This document shows positions 26,505-34,439 of a stretch of 64,000 bases of DNA, one piece after another. The notes beneath the pieces are model-generated. The model was given only the letters and a program-made list of their open reading frames with translations, did no database searches and was not told where the DNA came from. The stretch lies in NCBI GenBank assembly GCA_964598225.1, contig CAZRBG010000003.1, positions 117,220 through 181,219 on the forward strand. The letters are read 5' to 3'. Within the stretch, counting starts at the first letter, position 1; each line of letters opens with the position of its first letter. This DNA is from SG8-4 sp964598225. Its GTDB lineage: Bacteria > Planctomycetota > Phycisphaerae > Sedimentisphaerales > Anaerobacaceae. The position numbers and the translations under genes were made by a program.

Positions 26505-27860
26505 ATGAACAAGTCACTAATCATCGTTGCTTTAATACCACTTTTTGCCGGGGCTTCCGCACTAATGTGGGCCTTCGACCAACGGCAGAAGGATCGCCGG
26601 GAAATCGCCGATTATCAATCGCGGTACGCCGAACAGACCGATGATTTCGTCAGGCAATACAACGAGTGGCTGCAGATGCCTCCGGAGGAGCGCCAGGAGC
26701 TTGAAAAGCTGCCCTTGCTTCTCGACGAAGACGGCCAGACAAAGAGTAGAGAGCAATTGCGGCGTGAGCAGCAGGGGAGATTCAAAGCCAACGTAGACAA
26801 GCTTCTCGCCGGTGTGGTCACAAATCCGTCTCTCGCCGATCTTCTCTATGGAGATAACTGGCGGGAGGAATTGACGCAATACAAACAACGCAAAGCTTTC
26901 GTTAAATCCGTACTCATTGGATCGGTTATATGTACATCCGCCGGAGCGATGGTCTATCTCGTTTGGGTATTGCTCCTCCTGGCTCGGTTCACTGTCAAAA
27001 CCGCGAGCGGGGTGAAAGGTTTGGCCGGGCGTGCTCATCAGGCCGTTACCAAAGTCAAAAAAGAAGACCAGACGGATCGGGACAAAGAAACAGGCGCCGA
27101 CGCCGACGAAGACTCTGACGGCGCCGAAGACGCAAAAAACCAACAGCAGGAAACGGAATCCGACGAGCAGCCGGGCAAATCCAAACAACGTCCTAAAATC
27201 CAGGTCAGGCCTGTAGCTGCGGAGATGGTCGACCGGCCGCGACGGACCATGAGGAGTCTGACCCGGAGGCCGGAAAAAACCGGAGAAGAAAAAGAAAAGA
27301 CCGGTGTGATTCTCGCCGATGAGAAAGACGAGAAGGCCGGCGAGAAAGTTGAGACGCCGGTTGTGCGCGAGCCGGTGCGATTGGATCTCGACGAATCGCC
27401 GAAACCTATTGATAATACGCTCAACGATCTGACCGAGCAGGTTTCGGCCATACGGGAATACGCGGCAAATCAGCAGAACAGGCTGGAGAAGCTCCAGGAC
27501 GGCTATGACTGGAATATTATCAGAACGTTCTGCCTGCGTGTAATCCGCTGCGTTGACAACCTTGAGAACAGAATCGATCAGGCGAAACAGCAAGATTCCG
27601 ACACGACGGCACTCGAAGAGGTCAGGGACGAGCTGATCTTCGCCCTGGAATCGAGCGGTATCGAGCAGTTTGAGCCGGAGACTGATAGTGAGTATCGCGG
27701 CCAGGAAAAATTTGCCGAGGCCGTTAAAGACAAGCTGGAATGTGACGATCCGGAACAGTCAGGCAGGATCGCAAATGTGATTAGGCCGGGTTATCAGTAT
27801 TTTATTAATGAAGAACAAGTAAAGGTAGTACGTCCGGCTCAGGTTCGGCTTTATGCCTGA
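26505..27860 (+). CDS. Membrane-anchored GrpE-like protein
   Basis: 451 residues with an unusual build. A first membrane helix (about 4-24) leads to an extracytoplasmic helical loop of about 105 residues. A second helix (133-160) is followed by a long charged, low-complexity linker (170-310), and the C-terminus (about 315-451) resembles the nucleotide exchange factor GrpE: a coiled coil (LTEQVSAIREYAANQQNRLE), then the head ending VIRPGYQYFINEEQVKVVRP, AQVRLYA. GrpE opens the Hsp70 nucleotide pocket to release ADP. The next gene, 58 bp downstream, encodes an Hsp70, so I infer that this is its dedicated, membrane-tethered exchange factor. Canonical GrpE is a soluble protein of about 200 residues. 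Confidence 0.75.
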   Translation: MNKSLIIVALIPLFAGASALMWAFDQRQKDRREIADYQSRYAEQTDDFVRQYNEWLQMPPEERQELEKLPLLLDEDGQTKSREQLRREQQGRFKANVDKLLAGVVTNPSLADLLYGDNWREELTQYKQRKAFVKSVLIGSVICTSAGAMVYLVWVLLLLARFTVKTASGVKGLAGRAHQAVTKVKKEDQTDRDKETGADADEDSDGAEDAKNQQQETESDEQPGKSKQRPKIQVRPVAAEMVDRPRRTMRSLTRRPEKTGEEKEKTGVILADEKDEKAGEKVETPVVREPVRLDLDESPKPIDNTLNDLTEQVSAIREYAANQQNRLEKLQDGYDWNIIRTFCLRVIRCVDNLENRIDQAKQQDSDTTALEEVRDELIFALESSGIEQFEPETDSEYRGQEKFAEAVKDKLECDDPEQSGRIANVIRPGYQYFINEEQVKVVRPAQVRLYA

Positions 27861-27918
27861 GTTTTCGGACCGACGGTACAGTAGCTGCGTACGGAGCTGA
27901 TAGATTAGGAGGTTTCAA

Positions 27919-29475
27919 ATGGCTAATATAGTGGGAATAGATCTCGGCACAACTTTCTCAGCTTTGGCGATTCTCAATGGTATCGGCAAGCCGGAGATAA
28001 TCCCTAATTCCGACGGCGAAAGGCTTACACCATCGGCCATTTTTTTCGATGAGGAGAATTCCGATATTACCCGAGTGGGCGTCGAGGCGGTCAATTCAAG
28101 ACATCTGAACGCCGAGAGGTCCGTGCGATGGATAAAGCGGCACATGGGAGATGCGAGCTACCGAAGGAAGATAGACTCCAAAGAATGGACGCCGGTGGAG
28201 CTGTCCGCTCTTATCCTGAAGAAGCTCAAACAGGACTGCTCGGTCAACAACGACGGGATTCAGGATGCGGTCATAACGGTGCCCGCCCACTTTGACGAAG
28301 CCCGTCGAAAGGCGACGATGGACGCCGGCAAAATGGCCGGTCTCAATGTGATAGGCATAGTCAACGAGCCGGTTGCGGCCGCTCTGTACTATGCCACTAC
28401 CCGCGAGGTATCGGGCAAGGTTCTCGTTTACGACCTCGGCGGCGGCACCTTCGACGTAACCATACTGGACGTTAAGGGCCAGCAGATGGATATCGTCTGC
28501 TCTCAGGGCGACCATGCTCTCGGCGGTGTTGACTTCGACAACAAAGTGCTCGAATTGCTGGAAAAGCAATACCGTCAAAAGTACAACGCCGACCTGATCA
28601 CCTCAGACGAGGACAGGGCGAAATACGAGGACGAGGCCGAAGACATCAAGAGAACGTTGTCGCGGCGGGAAGTCGCCAAGATCATGCTGTACGGGCCGGC
28701 GGGCAATATGCGCGTTGAAATAAAGCGCGAGATGTTCGAGACTGCGATAGCCGATCTGATGAATCGCGCCGACATTCTTACGGAAGTGGCTCTGGAAGAG
28801 GCCGGTATCGAGCCGAGCGGTATAGACAAAGTCCTGTTAGTCGGCGGCAGCACCAGAATACCGCTCGTTCAGCAGCATCTGGAAAAGATGTTCGGATTTC
28901 CGCCGGAGACAGCGGTCAACGTCGATGAGTGTGTCTCGCTCGGAGCCGCGTTGCACGCCGGGCTTACGATGCTTAGAGAGAAAGCCGACCAAGTTCCCGC
29001 GGGCGTCGCCAACGGGCTTAAGGACATCAACCTTACCGACGTCTGCAACCACAGCTACGGCACAATTTGCGCGCCGATGGATATGGAGACGGGCAAGCGC
29101 GTAATTCAAAATCGAATAATTCTGAAAAAGAACACGCCGCTGCCCTGTGAAGCGTCGCAGACGTTCTATACGCTCACCGACGGCCAGTCGCAGATCGAGG
29201 TGACCGTCACTCAGGGTGAAGATACCGATGTCGAGTACGTCAAGAAAATCGCCACGCACAAGTTCGAATTGCCGCCTGACAGGGCGGCCGGGTGCCCGAT
29301 CAAAGTAACTTACGGCTACGACTTAAACCAGAGGATGCACTGCAAATTCGAGGATGTTCAGTCATCCAGAGTGCTTGAAGTCGATCTCGATCTGGACGGC
29401 GGCGGTGTATCTAAAGAACAGGCGACGCAGAAAGAGCTGCAGGAGTCTGCCGTGAGCAGTTCCAAAGTAGAGTAA
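27919..29475 (+). CDS. Hsp70-family chaperone lacking the C-terminal lid
   Basis: 518 residues. The actin-like ATPase domain is complete: phosphate-1 loop GIDLGTTFSALAI, DAVITVPAHFDEARRKATMDAG, phosphate-2 LVYDLGGGTFDVTILDV, QGDHALGGVDFD and adenosine motif VLLVGGSTRIPLVQQ. The substrate-binding beta domain is present (about 395-500, with RIILKKNTPLPCEASQTFYT and IEVTVTQGEDTDV). The helical lid of about 100 residues found in DnaK (about 638 residues) is missing and replaced by a short polar tail. There is no EEVD-like end. It sits between the GrpE-like gene and the TerB/J-like gene (20-bp gap), a self-contained chaperone set separate from a housekeeping dnaK operon. Confidence 0.92.
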   Translation: MANIVGIDLGTTFSALAILNGIGKPEIIPNSDGERLTPSAIFFDEENSDITRVGVEAVNSRHLNAERSVRWIKRHMGDASYRRKIDSKEWTPVELSALILKKLKQDCSVNNDGIQDAVITVPAHFDEARRKATMDAGKMAGLNVIGIVNEPVAAALYYATTREVSGKVLVYDLGGGTFDVTILDVKGQQMDIVCSQGDHALGGVDFDNKVLELLEKQYRQKYNADLITSDEDRAKYEDEAEDIKRTLSRREVAKIMLYGPAGNMRVEIKREMFETAIADLMNRADILTEVALEEAGIEPSGIDKVLLVGGSTRIPLVQQHLEKMFGFPPETAVNVDECVSLGAALHAGLTMLREKADQVPAGVANGLKDINLTDVCNHSYGTICAPMDMETGKRVIQNRIILKKNTPLPCEASQTFYTLTDGQSQIEVTVTQGEDTDVEYVKKIATHKFELPPDRAAGCPIKVTYGYDLNQRMHCKFEDVQSSRVLEVDLDLDGGGVSKEQATQKELQESAVSSSKVE

Positions 29476-29495
29476 CCTGAGCAGAGGATACGAGG

Positions 29496-30869
29496 ATGGG
29501 CATAGTCCTGATTGCATTGTCAATATTGCTTTTCGCCTGCCTGGCGGCGGCTATATTCTGCCTTATCGACCGGCGTATGGTTGTCGAACTGGCTAAGACC
29601 TGCCGGCGCGTGGCGGCCCTTTGCTTATCGGCTCCTACGGGGTTGTCTCGAATCGTTGTGCGTAAAAAGGCCGGTGATAAGGAAAGTGAATCTGACTATT
29701 TCTTATACGACACCTCATACCGAGCCGAACGAGAAGCAAGCCCGGACTTGTATGCTCCGCTGAACATGGATGCTTTGAATTGTCGTATTGTGAAAACTGA
29801 GTTCAAAGAGGGCGACGCTGTCTATGACGCCTTCGCAGTGGAATTGTGTGGTGCGATTCACGCTCCGAATGACACTTGCCGTGTGACTCTGAATATCTCG
29901 ATCCGGGATGTGTCGGACGAATCAGCAGGCCAGCCGGTCTTGGAAGGAAACCCGAACGTTGCCTCCCAGGGCGATACGAATGTGCCGGAATTCAAATATG
30001 TTGCGGAACTCGGAAGGCTTCCCAACCGGGTCACCAGGCTCGAAGACTGGACTGCCGTCGCGCGATTTCGAACGGACAAGCCCGTGTTTCCCCGCCGGGG
30101 CAAAAGAACCCTGCAGTTCGAAACGTCGGTGCTTTCCGCCGACAGCGGCCGGGAGCTTGCCGAGGCCAAGTGTAACTTTGTCTACGATAATGCGTACCCT
30201 GGTTATCTCGACCTGCGCGAGAATGCAGAGCGTACGAGCGTTCTGACGGTTGCGCTGGCTTTCGCCGTCAGTGCGGTCGATAACAGGTTGTACGACTGTG
30301 AGATCGACCTGATAAAGAAATGGGCTCGCGAGAACGTTCTCGACAATGCCGAACCGAGGTCGGATCAGTCCCGGGCGAAGCTTGAAAAAGCTCTGAAAAA
30401 GACCGTCGCCTTTTTCACCGAAGGCAACAAGCTCGATACTTTCGGGCTTTGCGAGGAACTCGTTGAAATAGCGCCGCTCGGCCGGCGTTGCGAGGTTCTG
30501 GAACTTTGCCTGCGAGTTGCCAAAGCCAAAGGCTCAGTGACAGCCGAGGAGATCGCGATGGTAAAGAGCCTTGCGGATCTGCTCGAAGTTGACGCCGCAA
30601 GGTTCCGAACGATGGTGGAAAAGATCATGCCGGTCGAAATGCACCAGGTCATGGACATAGACGATATTCTCGGCATCACTTCGGACATGAGCAGCGAAAA
30701 GACACGAAAACATCTCAATAAAGAATACAGCAAGTGGAACTCCAGAGTCACCAGCACCAATCCCGACATCCAATCCAAAGCCGACCAGATGCTGAAGCTC
30801 ATCGCCGAAGCGAGAGGCCGGTACGTCCCCGACACCTCCGCCTGCCGCGTCGGCTCCACCAGCCAATAA
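29496..30869 (+). CDS. Membrane protein with TerB-like and degenerate J-like domains
   Basis: 457 residues. A single N-terminal membrane helix (MGIVLIALSILLFACLAAAI) is followed by a predicted beta-sandwich (about 75-230). A TerB-like helical domain follows at about 245-380 (VLTVALAFAVSAVDNRLYDC, ELCLRVAKAKGSVTAEEIAM). The last folded part, about 386-443, has the helix pattern of a J domain (MDIDDILGITSDMSSEKTRK, then YSKWNSRV, then KADQMLKLIAEARGRY). The HPD tripeptide that stimulates Hsp70 ATPase is absent; its position reads WNSR. The order TerB then J domain recalls DjlA. I infer a co-chaperone or regulator for the adjacent Hsp70. The function is not known. Confidence 0.65.
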   Translation: MGIVLIALSILLFACLAAAIFCLIDRRMVVELAKTCRRVAALCLSAPTGLSRIVVRKKAGDKESESDYFLYDTSYRAEREASPDLYAPLNMDALNCRIVKTEFKEGDAVYDAFAVELCGAIHAPNDTCRVTLNISIRDVSDESAGQPVLEGNPNVASQGDTNVPEFKYVAELGRLPNRVTRLEDWTAVARFRTDKPVFPRRGKRTLQFETSVLSADSGRELAEAKCNFVYDNAYPGYLDLRENAERTSVLTVALAFAVSAVDNRLYDCEIDLIKKWARENVLDNAEPRSDQSRAKLEKALKKTVAFFTEGNKLDTFGLCEELVEIAPLGRRCEVLELCLRVAKAKGSVTAEEIAMVKSLADLLEVDAARFRTMVEKIMPVEMHQVMDIDDILGITSDMSSEKTRKHLNKEYSKWNSRVTSTNPDIQSKADQMLKLIAEARGRYVPDTSACRVGSTSQ

Positions 30870-30876
30870 CCACCCG

Positions 30877-31019
30877 GCTCGTAGTGACGCCGTAAGGCGT
30901 TCTAAAAATTGACTATTGACGGGTTGCTCCCATCCGGGCCAAGCGCTCCGGCACAACTAGTCAATGTTCAATAGACAATAGTCAATATCTTCATATGCTC
31001 TTACGAGCACACTACGAAC
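30877..31019. repeat. Imperfect inverted-repeat element
   Basis: Both ends carry the same interrupted series in opposite orientation: CTCGTAGTG...CGTAAG...ATTGACTATTG from the left, GTTCGTAGTG...CGTAAG...ATTGACTATTG from the right. The terminal 8 bp and an inner 11 bp (ATTGACTATTG / CAATAGTCAAT) match exactly. A lone CAATAGTCAAT also occurs near 55852. It resembles a decayed miniature inverted-repeat element. Confidence 0.55.
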
Positions 31020-31118
31020 AGCATTGTTCCATCGCGATGGATGGCAGGCACGCAGGATTGGCTTCAGCCCATGCTGTCTCTGTGCAGCCCCTCTGCTTAT
31101 TGTACCGACAGAGCCGTC

Positions 31119-31159
31119 GGGTGGCAGCCTCATCCCGATTGTCGTTTATCGGGATGGGG
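31119..31159 (+). repeat. 41-bp dispersed repeat, copy 1
   Basis: Starts GGGTGGCAGCCTCATCCCGA and contains the self-complementary pair ATCCCGAT...ATCGGGAT. A second copy with about 90 percent identity lies inverted at 49986-50026, overlapping the end of a gene. Here it is intergenic, 50 bp before a PQQ-like gene. Confidence 0.8.
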
Positions 31160-31208
31160 ATGGTCGCATACAAGATCGTTATTGCCTGAACTGAACGTAT
31201 ATATTATT

Positions 31209-32423
31209 ATGTCCGCTATGAGAACTGCAGTTAAGGCGATATTAGGATCGATCTTGGTCGTCGCAGCGTTGATCGTGGTTCTTGCTGTGATGATGACGAA
31301 GCGACCGGGCGGCGACGAGGTGGAAACGGCTCCGGAACCATCGGGGCCGAAGGCGACGGTCTGGGAGGGCAGGGACTGGCCGATGTTCCGCGGCGGACAG
31401 AATCTACTGGGCCGCGCCGGCGGGACGCTGCCTGATTCTCTGGAGCTTCTGTGGAAGTTCCGGACCGGCGATGTGGTCAAATCATCGCCGGCAATCGTTG
31501 ACGACACGGTCTACGTGGGTTCGGCTGATGCCAATATGTACGCAATAAATCTCGAAGACGGCAAAGAGGTGTGGAAGTATAAGGCGCCGGATATGATCGA
31601 ATCGTCGCCCTGCGTTGTTGACGGTTCTGTTTATTTCGGATGTCTGGATGGTTTTTTATACGCACTGAATGCCAGGGCCGGGACGTTGCGATGGAAGTAT
31701 GAGACCGACGGCGAAATCCTCGGTGCGGCCAACTGGATGCGCTCTCCGGACGGCACGGGTTTGTGGATACTTGTCGGCAGCTATGATAACATGCTGCATT
31801 GCGTGGATGCCGCGAGCGGCAAGGCCGTCTGGACATACGAAACGGACAATTACATTAACGGCTCGCCCGCCGTGTCCGATCAAAAGACCGCGTTCGGCGG
31901 GTGCGATGCGATAATCCACGTCGTCTCTCTGATCGATGGCAGTAAAGCCGCCGGGATAGACAGCGGTTCGTACATCGCCGGCTCGGCGGCATTTATTGAC
32001 GGGCAAATCTACGTCGGCAATTACGACAATGTATTCGTCCGGGCCGACGTTGCTCCCGAAAAGATTGTCTGGGAGTATGCTCAGAGCAATGCGCCGTTCT
32101 TTTCATCGCCCGCTATAGGCGAGGACGTCGTTATTTTCGGCGGACGCGACAGGAAAGTCCATTGCATCGGGCGCGATGACAGCAAGGTCGTCTGGACGTT
32201 CCAGACTGCGGGTGAGGTTGACAGCTCCCCCGCTCTGTGCGCCGACAAAGTCGTGGTTGGGTCCGAAGACGGCAACCTTTATATGTTGAAATTATCCGAT
32301 GGAAGCAAGCTCTGGTCTTACGAGACAGGACAGCCGATTATGTCTTCGCCGGCGGTGGCCCGCGGGATCGTAGTGGTCGGCTGCGACGACGGTTATGTAT
32401 ACGCATTTGGGGCCGGGCGCTAA
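31209..32423 (+). CDS. PQQ-like beta-propeller protein with N-terminal anchor
   Basis: 404 residues from the ATG at 31209, with a signal-anchor (AVKAILGSILVVAALIVVLA). Seven to eight repeats of the quinoprotein/BamB type follow, each built as WKFRTGDVVKSSPAIVDDTV, YVGSADANMYAINLEDGKEVW and so on through SSPAVARGIVVVGCDDGYVY. The fold serves as a scaffold or, in true quinoproteins, binds PQQ; no catalytic calcium or PQQ residues can be assigned here. The frame is open further upstream to 31041, but that part is repeat-derived. The glycosyltransferase gene begins 17 bp downstream. Confidence 0.85.
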   Translation: MSAMRTAVKAILGSILVVAALIVVLAVMMTKRPGGDEVETAPEPSGPKATVWEGRDWPMFRGGQNLLGRAGGTLPDSLELLWKFRTGDVVKSSPAIVDDTVYVGSADANMYAINLEDGKEVWKYKAPDMIESSPCVVDGSVYFGCLDGFLYALNARAGTLRWKYETDGEILGAANWMRSPDGTGLWILVGSYDNMLHCVDAASGKAVWTYETDNYINGSPAVSDQKTAFGGCDAIIHVVSLIDGSKAAGIDSGSYIAGSAAFIDGQIYVGNYDNVFVRADVAPEKIVWEYAQSNAPFFSSPAIGEDVVIFGGRDRKVHCIGRDDSKVVWTFQTAGEVDSSPALCADKVVVGSEDGNLYMLKLSDGSKLWSYETGQPIMSSPAVARGIVVVGCDDGYVYAFGAGR

Positions 32424-32439
32424 TCTGAGGCGACGATCT

Positions 32440-33747
32440 ATGAACATTGTGCAGATCACTCCGAGTGCGGGAGACAGCTTTTACTGCGAGAATTGCCTTC
32501 GCGACGCCGCGCTGGTCAAGGCAATGATCGGGTTGGGGCATGAAGTGCTTATGGTCCCCCTTTACCTGCCGCTTAGCCTCGGCGATCCTCCCAAGAAGAA
32601 CATGAGCCCGATTTTCTTCGGCGGCGTCAACGTCTACCTCCAGCAGAAGTCGAGCCTGTTCCGAAAGACTCCTCGCTGGCTGGATCGCATGTTTGATTCT
32701 GCCGGCCTTTTGAAGTTGGCCGGAAAAATGGCGGGGATGACCAGCGCGAAGGATTTGGGAGAGACGACGCTTTCCATGCTGCGCGGCGAAGAAGGCCGGC
32801 AGATCAAAGAGCTCAACAGGCTTATCGAATGGCTCGAAACGCGGGAAAACAAGCCCGACATAGTATGCTTGTCTAACGTCCTGTTGATCGGCCTGGCCAG
32901 ATCCATCCGAGAACGGCTCGGCGTGCCGGTCGTGTGCATGCTTCAGGATGAAGACGGTTTCCTCGACGGATTGCCGGCGCCGTATGCCGAGAGAGCCTGG
33001 CAGACAATCGCCGAGCGGGCAACAAACCTGGATGCATTTATCGCAGTGAGCAAATACTACGCCGACTTCATGCAGAAGCGGGTTAGATTTGCCCCGGAGA
33101 ATGTGCACGTCGTGTATACCGGCATTTCTCTCGAAGGTTATGCTTTGCCGGAGAACGAGCCTGAAATTCCTACGATAGGTTTCCTTTCGCAGATGTGCCC
33201 GGCCAAGGGGCTGGACGTGTTGGTTGATGCTTTTGCAAAGCTGAAGAAAACAGAGAAACTGCGCAATGCGAAACTACGCGTTACCGGCGGTAAAGGCGCC
33301 GGCGACAAAGCATACGTGGAGCAGATAAAACAAAAATTAAGCGCTTACGGATTGGCTGATGACGTGGAATTTCTGCCTGAGTTTGACGCCAGATCCAAAT
33401 TGGCTTTCCTCCGGTCGCTGTCGGTTCTGTCTGTGCCGGAGAAGCAGCCCGTAGCATACGGATTATACGTGCTCGAGGCCCTTGCCGCCGGTGTGCCGGT
33501 CGTTCAGCCGGCAAGCGGCGTCTTTACCGAGCTTATCGAAATGACCGGCGGCGGCGTGCTGTATGAGCCTAACGACCCGGATTCTCTTGCAAATGCACTC
33601 GAAGGGTTACTGCTCGATCCGGATCGCGCTCTTGAAATGGGCAGGCGAGGCAGAGAAGCGGTCCTGGAAAAATTCGACATCAACAAAACCGCAGCCGAAA
33701 TGGTTCGTACATACGAAAGAATCGCACAAAAATTTGTCCGAGGATGA
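32440..33747 (+). CDS. Glycosyltransferase family 4-like (GT-B fold)
   Basis: About 435 residues. The N-terminal acceptor half begins MNIVQITPSAGDSFYCENCL and has a glycine-rich opening region and SNVLLIGLARSIRERLGVPV. The C-terminal donor half has IGFLSQMCPAKGLDVLVDAF and the GT4 signature region PVAYGLYVLEALAAGVPVVQ, where the first glutamate of the usual E-x7-E motif is replaced by a K-Q-P-V-A-Y context while the second (LEAL) is kept. It would transfer a sugar from a nucleotide donor in the cytoplasm; the acceptor is unknown. The ATG at 32440 has GAGG 9 nt upstream. Its stop overlaps the next start by 4 bp, so it is probably translationally coupled to the ABC transporter pair. Confidence 0.85.
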   Translation: MNIVQITPSAGDSFYCENCLRDAALVKAMIGLGHEVLMVPLYLPLSLGDPPKKNMSPIFFGGVNVYLQQKSSLFRKTPRWLDRMFDSAGLLKLAGKMAGMTSAKDLGETTLSMLRGEEGRQIKELNRLIEWLETRENKPDIVCLSNVLLIGLARSIRERLGVPVVCMLQDEDGFLDGLPAPYAERAWQTIAERATNLDAFIAVSKYYADFMQKRVRFAPENVHVVYTGISLEGYALPENEPEIPTIGFLSQMCPAKGLDVLVDAFAKLKKTEKLRNAKLRVTGGKGAGDKAYVEQIKQKLSAYGLADDVEFLPEFDARSKLAFLRSLSVLSVPEKQPVAYGLYVLEALAAGVPVVQPASGVFTELIEMTGGGVLYEPNDPDSLANALEGLLLDPDRALEMGRRGREAVLEKFDINKTAAEMVRTYERIAQKFVRG

Positions 33748-34439
33748 TAATGCTCGAACTTGTTCACGTGGCAAAAACGTATCCGTCGCCCGGCAGCGAA
33801 AAGGGCCTGAGCGTGCTCGAAGATATAGACCTGAAGGTCGATGCCGGTGATTCTCTGGTCGTTGTCGGGCCTTCCGGCAGCGGCAAGAGTACTTTGCTCA
33901 ACATCATCGGGGGGTTGGATCGACCTACAAACGGACAGGTACTGCTTGACGGCAAGGACCTGGGCGGACTTGACGAGCCGGAACTGGCGCAAATCCGAAA
34001 TAAGCAGATCGGCTTCGTCTTTCAATTGCACCATCTGCTGCCGCAATGCACGGTGCTGGAAAACGTCCTGATTCCCACGCTTGCAGCCAATGGCGGCGCT
34101 TCGGCAAAGGATAGCGAAGACCGTGCGAAAAGCCTTCTCGAGCGAGTCGGGCTGAAAGACTTGCTGCTGCACCGTCCCGGCGAGCTTTCCGGCGGGCAGC
34201 GGCAGCGAGTCGCGGTCGTCAGGGCGCTAATCAACAGGCCCAAGCTGCTCTTAGCCGATGAACCAACCGGTTCGCTGGACAGGGAAGCCTCGGAAAACAT
34301 CGGCGATCTGCTGCTTGAACTGAACCGCAGCGAGCAGATTGCGCTGATAGTCGTGACTCACTCGCTGAAGCTCGCCGAGCACGTGGGGCAGGTGATGGAA
34401 CTGAATAACGGCCGGTTAAGCAGTGGGAGCGGGGCATGA
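33744..34439 (+). CDS. ABC transporter ATP-binding protein (LolD/MacB type)
   Basis: A 231-residue ATPase with Walker A GPSGSGKSTLL, Q-loop FVFQLHHLLPQCTVLENVLI, signature LSGGQRQRVAVVRAL, Walker B LLLADEPTGSLD and the switch histidine VVTHS. The DEPTGSLD form and the size are typical of the LolD/MacB/FtsE group, which works with FtsX-type permeases in lipoprotein release, efflux or cell-envelope tasks. The gene overlaps both neighbours by 4 bp (ATGA), so the pair with the next gene is clear. Confidence 0.93.
   Translation: MIMLELVHVAKTYPSPGSEKGLSVLEDIDLKVDAGDSLVVVGPSGSGKSTLLNIIGGLDRPTNGQVLLDGKDLGGLDEPELAQIRNKQIGFVFQLHHLLPQCTVLENVLIPTLAANGGASAKDSEDRAKSLLERVGLKDLLLHRPGELSGGQRQRVAVVRALINRPKLLLADEPTGSLDREASENIGDLLLELNRSEQIALIVVTHSLKLAEHVGQVMELNNGRLSSGSGA

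Noticed and set aside
26562..27593. Minus-strand open frame of 343 codons
   Set aside because: Antisense to the GrpE-like membrane protein; caused by GC-biased codons, with no motifs.
32338..33108. Minus-strand open frame of 256 codons
   Set aside because: Antisense to the glycosyltransferase gene; no independent evidence.
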